Below, one piece after another: positions 52,616 to 63,885 of a stretch of DNA of 64,000 nt. The translations under genes were made by a program, and so were the position numbers. How positions within the stretch are numbered: the stretch's first letter is position 1; every line of letters starts with the position of its first letter. This DNA comes from Rhizomys pruinosus. Lineage: Eukaryota; Chordata; Mammalia; Rodentia; Spalacidae. Where the stretch lies: the NCBI GenBank assembly GCA_009823505.1, contig VZQC01007107.1, forward strand, positions 275,959 through 339,958, written 5' to 3'. The notes beneath the pieces were generated by a model that made no database searches, was not told where the DNA came from, and worked only from the letters and a program-made list of their open reading frames with translations.

Positions 52616-54010
52616 GAATAGCTATTGGAGCCAACAATTATTATTTTTTGTGCACAGTGGGTAAAATTTGCCTCTCTTTACTTGTTCCCCTGCTAGAAGA
52701 CTCAATTGAATAAGGGAAACAGCCATGTGTGTTATTTGCAAACTGTTCAGTGCAATTACTGCCGCAGATTTTACTGAATTTGAAAATGATAGATGGTAAA
52801 TCTTAATTTCCTAAGCCCTCCATCCTGGCAAGCAGTTTGTTAAAGACTAGTGGTGCAGTTAATCGCCAGTACATAATGCCCACCAATACACAGTTTTCCT
52901 TTTTATACAATGCATTATGCTAATCACTCTGTATTCCATTTTTCAATAAAAGGTCAGCAGAGTGCTGTTTGTTCAGAATGTGCAATTTAAACTTCATGTC
53001 TGTCATTAGAGATAATCTAGCTTTGCTGCATCAAGTGGGGTTGTCATAGAAACCAGACCCGAAAGCTCTGTTTACGGCCTTTGGAGAATAAACACTTTGC
53101 AGTCATTTCTTTGGGATGGAAGAAAAAAAAAAAAAAAAGACCAAAACATCTAAAATCATGGAACAATTAAGTAAGGTTTGAAAACAAAGCAGTGATCGCC
53201 CAGGAGAGAATGAGCGATGTCATTCAACAAAAATCAATAACTGCTACCCAGTTGGTCTCAGGAGCGTTCAAGCAGGAGACTGACGTAAGTGGTCAAATAT
53301 TTTCCCCTGGGGAAGAGTAAATAGGGAGAGGGTTGTGTTATTATGCCAAGTACAGAATTAATTTAAGTGTGCTAATGGGTTTTATTTAAGCTGTTATACA
53401 CTTGAAAAGTATTTTGTGTGAATTGCATCAGGTGACGGAGCAGTCTTTTATGTGATGCGGTTGGATGTTCAGTTGCGAACACCACGCAGACTAGATGATC
53501 CCATGTCATGGTTTCCCTGATTTCCCTAAAGATTCTTTCTGGAAGTAGTTCACAGAGCTCCTGGGCTTCAGCATGCTAAGAGCTGGCCTGAGTAAGCATT
53601 ACCATATTTATCAAACAAGATGGCATCATGCTTCATTACATTTTTTAGTATAAGTCTGTCCCAAATATTGCATAGAGCATAGTAATACTGAGATTTTCAT
53701 TGGTGTCTAGAATTCAAGTGTAACCCAGGGTCCTGTGTTTAATCTTTAGCTCTGCGTCTGAGGTGCCTGCTCTCACCTCCGCTGTCAGCCTCTGCTTGAG
53801 TGTCCTTTCACAGGGCAATGAAGTGTATGCAGAGATATATGTGCATGACTAATCCTGTTAGGTCTCAGTGTAATTGTGACTCTAATTTGCTAGAGGCATC
53901 AGCAAAGTCAAGTTCAAAGAATTTACCCCCTCAGCACAGTTCCTGAAGAGTGGGGGAAGCTTTTAGTTTTTTTTGTTTTTTTTTTTTTTTGCCACCGAAA
54001 GAGGGCTGTG
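52616..54010. promoter_or_regulatory. Candidate conserved regulatory element
   Basis: This AT-rich, repeat-free block contrasts with the surrounding GC-richer unique DNA. It packs homeodomain-like cores (CAATTA at 52753, AATTAA repeatedly), an octamer-like ATGCTAAT at 52917, a TAATC core at 53014, forkhead-like TGTTTAC at 53070, AGGTCA at 52951 and TGACGTAA at 53281. A second cluster with TAATCC and GTAATTG lies at 53850-53875. Known vertebrate developmental enhancers look like this. Conservation itself cannot be seen from one sequence. An alternative is ordinary AT-rich intron. Confidence 0.4.
53101..53140. repeat. Poly-A run inside the AT-rich block
   Basis: About 17 A at 53122-53138, not attached to a SINE. 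Confidence 0.8.
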
Positions 54011-54774
54011 GACTTCTTTTCCTGTGAGCCGAACCCCAGTCCTCTCAGAGTTACCCTTGGATCTAGGTCGGAAGAAGGACCCCAGCCTGGTCTATGGGGG
54101 TGGTCTTTAGTCTTGGGCCACAGTCCCGGCTGAGGCCAATGTCACTCTTGAAACCTCCATTCATGTGACATTGGTGGCTCACAGAGATCTGGTCATTGCA
54201 GAAGATGACTTCCCTTGACTATGCCTCTAGATTCAGGTTGATGAATAGCAACATATATTCATTCAGTTCAACAGTGAGAACTGAGCGTGGGGGACCCCAA
54301 ACCAGCTGCTGGTCAGTTCTCCTCCGATGGCTCAGCTATGGAGAGGGAGGCCAGTTTGGATGCCACCCTGGAGCAGGGGGTGGTGCAGACCTCTGGGATA
54401 AACATCTGAACAGAGGCAGTTTCAAGCAGCTTGGGAACATGGGGAAGACAGGAGAGCTGTCACCCTGGAGGCTGGCAAGCTTCCTGTGGGAGAGGACTCT
54501 CAGCTGTACATAAGATGAATCAATTCTAGAAAAGCCTCCTGCAGGACACCTAAGTGGGGTCTGAGGGAGGGATTGGGAGGGTATCAGCTCAAATCCAGAG
54601 GCTGGGTTAACTCTGCTACCTCCTGGCAAAAAGTTTGGTGCTGTTAAGGCGGGTTCTGGAGCTGGGGCCTGACTGCTGCAGGGGGCTGCCAGTGCCTCAT
54701 TTCCTTCTGTGATGTAAAGGCTGGGACTGGCTGCTGTGGATCTGAATCAGAGCTACTGAGATGGCTCTCAGGAG
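54011..54774. other. Unassigned sequence
   Basis: Opposite frames of 105 and 97 codons (54196-54629) have no recognised domain. No SINE. Confidence 0.45.
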
Positions 54775-55060
54775 ATGCTTGCCAGACTGAGCCTATTAAC
54801 GCTCCTAGTGGAGGAGTGGGGGAGGCGCCTTGGCACTGAGTCTTGTCTGATACTTACTAGGCCCCTCCCATCCCTGAGGTTGTATAAGAGGTAACTGACC
54901 AGGATGGGGCCCTTTGGTGGTGGAGCTGCCATAAGCCGCCCAGGGACTTCCTGGTGGTACGACTGCCTTTGGGTCCTGCTCACGGAAGGAACCCCAATAA
55001 ATTTATTGGTTCATCAAGCTGAGTTTGGATGGGATCCTTCCTTTGGTCTGTTAGTATCTT
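54775..55060 (+). repeat. LTR-like old repeat
   Basis: TATA-like TGTATAAGAGG at 54880 is followed about 110 bases later by CCCCAATAAATTTATTGG, the spacing of an LTR promoter and polyadenylation signal. The end matches that of 37840-38160. Candidate solo LTR, non-coding. Confidence 0.45.
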
Positions 55061-55084
55061 GTCTGGGGTGAACAGACATTTCTG

Positions 55085-55367
55085 CTTTTGCTTGTGTGTG
55101 CATGTGTGTACAGGTGTATGTGTATGCCCGAAGTTGACATTGGGTATCTTCCTTGATCACACTTTATCTATTTATTGTGGCATGGTCTCTCTCTGAATCT
55201 GCAAGTGGCCAGTTCTGGCTAGTCCAGTTAGCCAGCTTGGCCTGTGTCTACCTCCTACATGTGGGGATGGCTACCATACTGGCCTGACTTTTGCATGGGT
55301 TTAGGGATCCAAACTCCCATCCTCACGCTTGTGTGCCAGCATGCTAGTCACAGGACCATCTCCCCAG
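55085..55367 (-). repeat. B4-type SINE, antisense
   Basis: 'TTAGGGATCCAAACTCCCAT' and 'CAGGACCATCTCCCCAGCCC' mark the complement of the tRNA-like head. The left part holds the TG-rich tail. AGACATTTCT is repeated on both sides. Confidence 0.7.
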
Positions 55368-56214
55368 CCCTGAATAGACAGACATTTCTTTAGGTGTCCT
55401 TGAAAGAATGATGTAACATGGCTCCATCAAGGTGAGAATCAATTGAGGTGGTGTGAATGAGCTCTGGGCACAGCTCCCGGCCCATCCAAGGGATTGGGAA
55501 GCACCCCTGCTGCCTTCCTCTTATTTCTCCATTGCTTTCCACACCTTGGATTCTGACCCTGTCTCTAACTTTGTCCAGTGTGAGCTCAAGGCCCCAGTGC
55601 CGTCCCTTGCTTGCTGTCCCCTAGCCTCCTGTGCTTGGCTTGCCTCTACCTCCTGGCTGTGCTCCTTACCCCCATCTCCTCCCACTGGGGCTACAGGTCC
55701 TCAGATTTGTACGTGCTCCTGACCTGAGTCCTGTGCTGCTGTGTAGACTGGTGGTCTGGATGGTGTCCAGTGTCCAGGACGACTCCCCAGGTGGCTCTGT
55801 CCTGTGCCCTTAGGTTACTTCTGGCCTGGCTCTGTCTTCCCTGCCCACCCTTTGTCTTCTTTCCTTCTGGGTCTGGAGATTAGAGACTTTTCCATGTTGG
55901 AGGAGCACTGTGAGCAAAGGTAGAGAGAAACAGAAGCAGGTGGATGGGTTTGGAGAATGGCAAGTGGCTCAGAATAGGGCAGCCAGAGTACCTGGGGAGG
56001 ACAGCAGGGTACCAGGAAGGGGACAAGGCAGAGAGACAGATGGCATACAGCTCTGCCCTCCCCTTCCATGAAGTCTCTGTGACATTTTCCATCATGGTGA
56101 CCCATACTCCCTGGGCCCAGCCTACACAGTCAAACTTTGGGATTGCTAATTTAGGGGCTGGGCATAGGTTGAAAGCAGTGCTAACCATTGTTCCCTGAGA
56201 CACAGAGAGGCATT
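55368..56214. other. Unassigned sequence, no gene seen
   Basis: Opposite-strand frames of 84-107 codons at 55815-56203 have no recognisable domain. Confidence 0.45.
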
Positions 56215-56510
56215 CTCTGCCATGAGTTAGTGGAATGTATCAGTTAGTTTATATCACAGTAATGCTGTGTAACAAGCAATTTCATACTTCAGAGGTAACA
56301 ACACTGAACACTTAGTTTGCTCTCAAGTCTGTGGGGCTCAGTGGATCTTGGCTGGGCTTGCGCATATGTCTGAACATTAGCTATATGCCTACTGATCAGT
56401 GTTGGCTGTGGCAGGGGTGGCTGGAGTAGCTTAGCACCATGCTAGGGGCATTCTCAATGGGCTAGCCCAGGCATGTCTTCAAGACAGTTAACAAGCAGCA
56501 ACTGTGAGTT
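56215..56510 (+). repeat. Ancient mammalian repeat
   Basis: 'AATGCTGTGTAACAAGCAAT' and 'TCTGTGGGGCTCAGTGGATC' follow a widespread old element. Family unnamed. Confidence 0.45.
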
Positions 56511-56515
56511 TGTTG

Positions 56516-56693
<178 letters not shown>

Positions 56694-56699
56694 GATCCG

Positions 56700-56935
56700 A
56701 AACCTTTTTTTTGGCCAATGTTTTATTAAAGCTCTGTGAATTTCATACAAATCAAATTACATTACAAATAAAATCTAGACCCTTGCCCCCCTCGCTGCCC
56801 CCCTACCCCATCAGAGTTCATGCATTCTGCCAAACATGTTTTTCATCTTTTTCTCAGTTTCTCTCAAAATTTTCAAAGCAGAAATTTTTGTTGTTTTTTC
56901 ATAGCTCTTTTGCATCACACCTGCCATCATTCCAT
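56700..56935 (-). mobile_element. L1 3' end, antisense
   Basis: 'GTTTTATTAAAGCTCTGTGA' and 'TCATGCATTCTGCCAAACAT' match the complement of the L1 3'UTR end at 62925-63100. Only six bases separate it from the microsatellite. Confidence 0.8.
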
Positions 56936-57314
56936 TGGCCAAAGGAAGTCACATGGTCAAACTCAGAATCAAGGGCTGGGGAAACAGAATCTGGCTCGCT
57001 AGTATGAAGAACTGCAAAGGAGAAGCATGGATTTAGGGAAGAAAGCTTGAGGATGAATCACATAACACAGTGTAGAAGGATGTGATTCAGGATACTGCTG
57101 GCATTCTATACCAAGGGGAAGAGAACATATCTGAGAATGATAGGCAGCAAGCTGGAGCCCTGATCCAGCTGCACCTGCAGCCTGCTTCCCCTTGGATGTT
57201 CTGATTATATGAAGCAGAAGTTCCCTGTGTGAGTTGAACTCTTGCTGTTTCCTGTGGAGAGAAGCCCGTCTAGGATTCCACTGGATATTAAAGGGTGTTA
57301 AAAACTTTCTTGTT
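56936..57314. other. Unassigned sequence
   Basis: No gene or repeat is recognised. Confidence 0.4.
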
Positions 57315-57535
57315 TAGACTGGAGAGATGACTCAGCAGTTAAGAGGACCCGTGTTCAATTCCTAGCAGCCACATGGCTGCTAACAACTGCTCAGAACTCC
57401 AGTTCCAGGGGATCTGACGCCTTCTTCTGACCTCCCTGGGCATTGCATGACACTGGTGCACTTATATACATGTAGAAAATATACTCATACACATAAAATA
57501 AAAATAATAAATAATAATAAATAAACTATTTTTAA
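57315..57535 (+). repeat. B2 SINE lacking the A/B-box spacer
   Basis: 'CAGTTAAGAGGACCCGTG' joins the head to the B-box region. About 22 bases are missing between two AGAG-type motifs, which would disturb the pol III promoter. Confidence 0.85.
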
Positions 57536-57784
57536 AAATCCTTGTTTGAGGACTGGAACTGGTGGCAGTGTGAAAACCATTAAACTATGCAGGACACTCA
57601 AATGTAAGAAGCTGAGGCACAAATTAAGGCCAGGGCAGTGGGAAGGGAGAAGAAGGGGCACAAAGGACACTTTGCCAAGAGGTTGTCAGCGTGAGGTTGT
57701 GGAAACTGGCTGTAAGAGACTCTGAACAAAATCCTTGTGGGCTACAGTGGTGTGAAGGTAAACTGATCTTAAAAAATGAGCCTC
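57536..57784. other. Unassigned sequence
   Basis: No gene or repeat is recognised. Confidence 0.4.
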
Positions 57785-58584
57785 TCAAAGTCTGCTCATG
57801 CTTCAAATAGGAAAGCCTGGTCTAGCAAGACGTGACTTTGTTCTCGAGTGGATGGAACTAGTAAATGAAAAGCCAAAAGGAGCTAGGGGCTCCCTCCCCG
57901 CCCCCCAAAAAACCCCGAGTGACCCCTGAGGTCCAGATACTCAACTGACCTTGAGAAAACAAAAACTTGGTTAATTTGGGCCTACTGTGTGGCCTTAAGC
58001 ATCCAAAAGGAAAGTATAATCAGAAATAAATAATCAGTAAAGCCTGAGAATTATACTTCAGGTATAAAACTTGAGATCTTAGTAAAAAGATAAAAAGAAA
58101 AAAAAGAGCACTCTTGTTTTGCCTGTCTTCAATTCTTACTGGCAAGTGCATCTACTCTGTGGCTGCCACTGCTTTTGCCATCCTTCAAAGACCTGAGACA
58201 CAGATTTTTAACCTACCAATATGGACTGAAGACTCATGTCTCTCCAAGAATCCTCCAAACCTTCAATGCCAGATGGAGACTACTGAGACATCCAGCTTGT
58301 GGACTGAGCAGCTACTGGGGTTTCAGCCTCTTTAGAATATAGACTGCCATTGTTGGACTACCCAGGCTGTATCATGGGAGCCAGTACAGGAAGATCAAGA
58401 CAGGACACAGTGCTTACTGGACCTCATTTGGGTGACCATGGGAAGGGAAGACCCCAGTATGGAGCACAAGGGTAGGACTGATGGTTGTTTGGGCTTGCTA
58501 AGGAGGAAACTTCAAACACTTCCTTAAGGAAAGCATGACATCTTTTAGCCTAATAAAAAAAAAGAAAATCCTCCAATTCGGGTG

Positions 58585-58635
<51 letters not shown>

Positions 58636-58960
58636 ATACACACACCACATATATATATATACATATAATGTATATATATCTATATACTATATACTATATA
58701 TATATATGTGTGCAACACAAGTTGTAGAGAACAACAACAACAAAGAAACTGGGAAAAAAACCGACTGAAACAGTGAAGTCTCCCCAAAAACAATAAGCCT
58801 CTGCTTTGAAAAAAACTTGGAAAGACTCAGAAAAAAGATGCAAGACATGTATGGGAGTGCATGAACTCAGGGGGGGTGGGGAGTGGAAGGGAAGAGTTCT
58901 AAATTGGGTGAGAAATAGAATGTGTATGAAAAAGTTTAATAATAAAAATATATTTAAAAA
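57785..58960 (+). mobile_element. L1 long 3'UTR (copy 3) with TA microsatellite
   Basis: It matches copy 1 from 'CTGCTCATGCTTCAAA' to a G-rich tract (58870-58885) and 'TTTAATAATAAAAATAT'. It is split after 'CCTAATAAAAAAAAAG' by an AT repeat at 58589-58710. Confidence 0.75.
58589..58710. repeat. (TA)n-rich microsatellite
   Basis: A pure TA run at 58590-58630 is followed by broken AT arrays. It can fold on itself. Confidence 0.95.
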
Positions 58961-58966
58961 ATAGGG

Positions 58967-59215
58967 CTGGAGCGATGGCCTACGGTTAGAGCGCCGACCC
59001 GCTCTTGCAGAGGACCCGGGTTCGTCCCCAGCACCCACATGGCGGCCGAGAACCGTCTGAACTCCAATTCCAGGAGAACAAACTCCAGTCCAGGGGAGTC
59101 CGACGCCTCTCTTTCTGACCTCCGCGGCATTGCACGTCACGGGTGCACAGACTTGCATGCAAACAATTTACATTCATACACATACGAAATAAATAAAAAA
59201 AATTAAAAAAAAATC
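58967..59215 (+). repeat. Young B2 SINE with many indels
   Basis: Internal-duplication subfamily. Single bases are missing from the head and B box ('CCTACGGTTAGAGC', 'GGTTCGTCCCC') and extra bases appear later, while the matching segments are near identical to 40074. Probable sequence error. Confidence 0.85.
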
Positions 59216-59290
59216 TTTAAAAAATATATAAAAATAAATATAATAAACAAATTAGAAAAATAAATAAAAAATAAAAGTCTTTAAAAGAAA
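59216..59290. repeat. A-rich simple repeat
   Basis: ATAAA-type tract extending the B2 tail. Confidence 0.8.
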
Positions 59291-59707
59291 ATGAGCCTCT
59301 CATTGACAGGACTTGCCGATTCCAGTGGTATAAACGCCCCTGTTGCTGATTTAATGGGACATACAGTTTAGTCATTGGCAGGGGCAATTCTGGCATATTT
59401 AGTAATTGGCTTTTGGGAGCCAGTCTGACCAACTCCAGCACCAGTGGTTCAAGGTCATGGTAACTCTACATGATAGGAAGGCCGCAGGCTGTCGACACCT
59501 TGAGTTGGATTTACCTGCCGGTCTGGCCAGTGAGGATGCCTCACTGACCTTGTAGATGCTGCCTGCAGCTCAGAAGAGAGTAGTTGGGGGAAGTTACATC
59601 ATCATTTTTTGGGAAGGATGTGTTAAGAAGTGCCTTTGACCCAGCTTGTTTACCAGTAACACATACAAATAGATTTTGTTGGCTTATGCAGCTATGATTA
59701 AAAATTT
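59291..59707. other. Unassigned sequence
   Basis: No gene or repeat is recognised. Confidence 0.4.
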
Positions 59708-59866
59708 GCAGGCTGTGTGCGCATGCCTTTAATCCTAGCACTTGGGAGGCAGAGGCAGGCGGATCTTTGTGAGTTCAGGCAGCCTGGTCTACAGAGCGAG
59801 TTCCGACAGCTGGGGCTACAGGGAGACCCTGTCTCGAAAAGAAAAAAAAAAAAAAAAAAAAAATTA
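59708..59866 (+). repeat. B1 SINE with small deletions
   Basis: Young body missing single bases ('GTTCAGGCAGCCTGG', 'GAGTTCCGACAGCTGG') and a shortened 5' end, then a long A tail. Probably sequence error on a recent copy. Confidence 0.85.
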
Positions 59867-59867
59867 A

Positions 59868-60225
59868 GTCAGCTGCCACATGGTGGCACACACCTTTTTT
59901 TTTTTTTTTTTGTCTTTTCGCGACAGGGTCTCCTGTAGCTTCAGCTGCCTGGAAACTCATCTGTAGACTAGGCTGGCCCTTGAACTCACAAAGATCCTCC
60001 TGCCTCTGCCTCCCAGTGCTAGGATTAAAGGTGTATGCCACCACACCCGGCGTGGACACACCTTTAATCCCAGCAATTTGGGAGGCAAGAAGCGGTGGAC
60101 TCTGTGACGTTCAAGGGCCTTGCCTGGTCACAGAGTAGCTTCCAGGACGAGCTGGGATTACAAGGGGAGACCTTGTCTCCAAAAGACCAAAAAAAAAAAA
60201 AAAAAAGTAAAAGAAAAAGAAAAAA
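59868..60225 (+). repeat. B1 SINE split by another B1
   Basis: 'CACATGGTGGCACACACCTT' at 59877 continues at 60055 with 'ACACACCTTTAATCCCAGCA'. CACACCTTT flanks the inner copy. The outer element also has many indels. Confidence 0.8.
59897..60054 (-). repeat. B1 SINE, antisense, inside a sense B1
   Basis: Complement with single-base losses ('GGGTCTCCTGTAGC', 'CTGCCTGGAAACTCATC'). It forms an inverted pair with its host. Confidence 0.85.
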
Positions 60226-60239
60226 GAAAAAGTCAAGTT

Positions 60240-60662
60240 CATTACTGTTATTGTTTCCCAGGGTTGCTGTTGCCAATTACCACAAACCGGGCAGTTAAAC
60301 ACAGCTAGGGTGTATAATCTCCCCCAGCACTGCAGGCCAAGCGTCTGTAATCACAGTGGCCATGGGGTGAGTGTCTTTTGAGGCTCCAGGAGAGCGGGCC
60401 CAATACACATCTCCGGGCTCCTGTGCAGTTACTGGCCTCTCTGGTGCTCCATGGCTTGCACGCACATCCTCCAGCCTGTGCGTCTGTCTTCACATCACTC
60501 TCTGAGCATCTCCATGTGTCCTTTCTCTGTCTCCCATAAGATCATTTATTAGCCTTGTGGTCCACACAGTCAAATATGATCATCTCACTCCTTACCTTCA
60601 GTATATGTTCAGGGACTTTATCTCCAAACAAGGTCACATACATACTTATGGTTTCCAGATGG

Positions 60663-60665
<3 letters not shown>
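60240..60665 (+). repeat. Ancient mammalian repeat
   Basis: 'GCTGTTGCCAATTACCACAA' to 'CTCCAAACAAGGTCACATAC', the same family as 44500 and 48712. Confidence 0.5.
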
Positions 60666-60667
<2 letters not shown>

Positions 60668-60703
<36 letters not shown>

Positions 60704-60848
60704 TTTTGGAGACAGGGTTTCATGTAACTCAGTCTGGCCTTGACTCACTATGTAGCCAAGGATACTCTTGAACTTGAGCTTCTGATTTGGATTCTGCCTC
60801 TGCCTCCTCAGTATGGGGGTTCCAGCTGTGTATCATCATGCCTGGCTT
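60668..60848 (-). repeat. (TTTA)n and old B1 SINE, antisense
   Basis: Nine TTTA units lead into a diverged B1 complement ('CAGTCTGGCCTTGACTCACT'), ending 'ATCATCATGCCTGGCTT'. Confidence 0.75.
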
Positions 60849-60849
60849 T

Positions 60850-60930
60850 ATGTAGTGCTGGTGGACTGAACCCAGGGCTTTGTGCATGCTAGGTAAGCAC
60901 TCTCCCAACTGAGCTACATCTCTAGCCTAG
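60850..60930 (-). repeat. ID-like/B4-head fragment, antisense
   Basis: 'GGTAAGCACTCTCCCAACTG' and 'AGCTACATCTCTAGCC' mark the complement of a tRNA-like head. Together with the preceding B1 it may be one B4. Confidence 0.7.
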
Positions 60931-61654
60931 GTGGCATGGCTTTTTGGACAACACTTCAATTCACTATAGGGGCCAATGATTATAACTTGATGAGTTTCAT
61001 AAACTTTCCTGAGTGCACCTGGCCCTGCGGACCTGCAACAGGCTCAGGGGCGAAAGGCAAATGCCCATCCTTGATACTGATGCTCGTCTGAGCCCTGCAC
61101 CTGCTGTGATTCAGATGGAGTCTACTCAGGGGGCCAGTGAGGCTAGAATCTGCCTCCTGTTCTTCCATCTCCTCCTCAATGTCTCCCTAGCAACAGGCAC
61201 TCATTTATGCTGTGCACGAGCCACTGTTTAACAGTATTTATTTCCAGAGTCAGAAATATTTGATTCCAATTAGGGACAGCAAATTGAAACCCATGCAATG
61301 TCAAAGATGCAGGTCAGGCAATAATGGAGAACCTTGTGACACATGACAGGGAGGGGAACTCAGGCTCCCAAACAGGCAAAGCAATTGAGCTCTCTGCGGG
61401 CTCCTTGAAAAGTAGCTTTAGTTTCACACTAGAGAAGGATGCAATCGTTCCTTCCAGTGTTGTGAGGGCTTGAAACGCTGTGCATAAAGTTCTAGTCTGC
61501 AGTGGGAGCACAAGAAGTACGTGGTACATAAATGATGAACAGAGTGGTTGTTTGTCATAACATCCCAGCCAAAATAGAGAAATTATTAAGATGTGATTAT
61601 TAAGATATTAAGATATTAACTCTTCCACCTCGCACCAACAAAATCAGAAAAGGA
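60931..61654. other. Unassigned sequence with a small AT-rich cluster
   Basis: No gene or repeat is named. 61230-61310 contains closely spaced TATTTATT, CAATTA and AAATTGA-type motifs. Confidence 0.4.
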
Positions 61655-61830
61655 GATGGAGGGTTGTGGAGAAGGCTTAGTGAGGAAAGGTGCTTACTGT
61701 CAAGTCTGATAACCTGAGTTTGATCCCCAGGACCCATATGACGGGAGAAGACAACTAACTCTTGTGAGTTCTTTTCTGGTCTTCGCATGTATACCATGGT
61801 CCACACATAGACATGGAATAAATACAAATG
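61655..61830 (+). repeat. B3-type SINE
   Basis: 'GAGTTTGATCCCCAGGACCC' followed by 'AACTAACTCTTGTGAGTTC' and a 'GGAATAAATACAAATG' tail. Confidence 0.75.
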
Positions 61831-62130
61831 TGATGAGATGCTCTTGGAAAGATTGCCCTTGGCCCTGCAATCAGATAAATAACATTTTTCAGCCAAGAGG
61901 ACATTCATTCCAAGGTGAAGAAGTGTAATTCCAAAAGTAGTAGTAATGACAATTATCAATAGTCAATAGTCATCCCCATACCTAGGATGCTTGTATGATC
62001 AAGGAGCAAAATGAAATATTTTCTAAGGACCTAGGATCATATTTCCCGTTGTGTGTGTCTGAAAGAAAGGAATGTTTTCTATGAATAGGGGACTAAATCA
62101 TTTGGTAAAATATTCAAGTACAAATTTTAC
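61831..62130. other. Unassigned sequence
   Basis: The 119-codon minus frame (61600-61959) overlaps the B3 and is not credible. Confidence 0.4.
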
Positions 62131-62237
62131 TTTTTTTTTGTATCTTTGAGACAGCTGGCCTGGAACACATAGAGATCCATCTACCTCTGCCTCCTGAGTG
62201 CTGGGATTAAAGGCATGTGCCACCACGCCTGGTTACT
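62131..62237 (-). repeat. B1 SINE, antisense, internal deletion
   Basis: 'TTTGAGACAGCTGGCCTGGA' shows loss of the 'GGGTCTCCCTGTAG' part. The rest is intact. Confidence 0.85.
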
Positions 62238-62924
62238 TATTTTTTTTTATTTTTTATTGCAGGACATTTTAGAGCCTTTAATGCATTACCGTGTAGTGTG
62301 GATTTCCTAAATGGAGATAGAGCATGGAGTGTTTCCCAGCTATAGCTGGCCAGAGTAACCCTTCCATCCTTCTAGAATCAGTACTGTATGCAACCTCATA
62401 CCAGGTAACCTGTCATCATTTCTGATGAATACTGTCCCCACCAAATATAAGACATTCTTGTACCTTTTAGGAGGACTCTAAGGCTGGATAAACTGTCTGA
62501 GGAGCCTTGTGAGTTTGGTTAGTAGATGGCAGTCTGATCAAATGGCTTTTGGTATGAAAGGAAAGTGACCAGGCATTGAGCCTGCCTAAGAGATGTCACC
62601 TGTGAGGCAGTTGGTTGGATTCCTGTGTGGTTGGGAGAGCCAGGAGTTGCTGAGCTGCCCTGCCCTGCCCTTCTTCCCGTCTGCTTCCAGGTCCTTCAGG
62701 GCCAAGACTCACCTGCAAAAGCTCTTCTACAAACGCTTGCTGAAGTGCTGGAGGGGCTTCCCAGGACTGGCCTGAGGGTTGCCTGTTCCTGGAGCTGTTA
62801 CCTTTAGCTTTAGGTTTTGTCACCAAACACTACCATCTGGCTCTCCGCAGCAAGGCCCCTCCATCACCCCAACTCAAAATTTTTTCATTGATTGGTTTTT
62901 ATTTTATTTGTATGAGTATTTTTT
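62238..62924. other. Unassigned sequence
   Basis: Overlapping opposite frames of 60-76 codons at 62593-62826 were not recognised. No SINE. Confidence 0.4.
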
Positions 62925-63885
62925 AGTCAATTTTTATTGAAGCTTTGTGCATTTCATACAATATTTCTAATCGAATCTAGACCCATGTCCCCTTCCTTGT
63001 CCCCCGACCCCAACAGAGCTCATTCATTCTGCCAAAAATGTTTTTCATCTTTTTCTCAGTCTCTCTCAAAATTTTTTTTGCAGAACTTTACTGTTTTGAG
63101 CAGTTCACCATTTCAGTCAGTTCTTTGACCCAGTCTTTTTGTTGTTATTGTTGTTGTTGTTGTTATTCTTCCTTCCAATTTGCATCACTCCAAAATGTAT
63201 GGCACATATATCATAGGTTTTAGCATCTTCAGCTTATGATTTTTTCTTTATTAGGCTGAAAGATGTCATGTTTGAAGGCTCCTCCTTGGCAAGCCCAAAC
63301 CACCATCAATTCTGCCCTTGTGCTCCACACTGGGGTTTTCCCTTCCCATGGTCACCAAATGAGGTCCAGTAAGCACCGCATCCTGTCTTGATCTTCCTGT
63401 ACTGGTCTCTGTGATACAGCCTGGGTAGTCTATACTCTGAAGAGGCTGAAACCCCTAGCTCAGTCCACAAGTTGGGTGTCTCAGCAGTCCCCATCTGGCA
63501 TTGAAGATTTGGAGGATTCTTGGAGAGACATGAGTCTTCAGTCTATATTGGGAGATTGAAAAGCTGTGTCTCATGTCTTTGAAGGATGGCAAAAGCAGTG
63601 GCAGCCACAGGGTAGCTGCACTTGCCAGTAAGACAGGCAAAACAACTGTGCTTTTTTTTGTTTTGTTTTGTTTTTACTTTTTTATCTTTTTACTAAGATC
63701 TCAAGTTTTATACCTGAAGTACAATTTCTCAGGCCTTACTAATTATTTATTTCTGGTTATACTTTCCTTTTGAATGTTTAAGGCCACACAGCCCAGATTA
63801 ACCAAGGTTTTGTTTTCTCAAGGTCAGTTGAGGATCAGGTCCTCAGGGATTTGAAGGGGGAGGGAGCCCCTGGCTCCTTTTGGCT
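62925..63885 (-). mobile_element. L1 long 3'UTR (copy 4), antisense
   Basis: In complement it reads as copy 1, including the AATAAAG site (63247-63254 on this strand as CTTTATT) and the terminal 'CTTCAATAAAAATT' equivalent near 62930-62945. Its far end is cut by the next L1. Confidence 0.75.

Noticed and set aside
54775..55060. Host gene promoter
   Set aside because: TATA-like box and AATAAA are spaced as in an LTR, and the terminus recurs at 38.1 kb, so a repeat is more likely.
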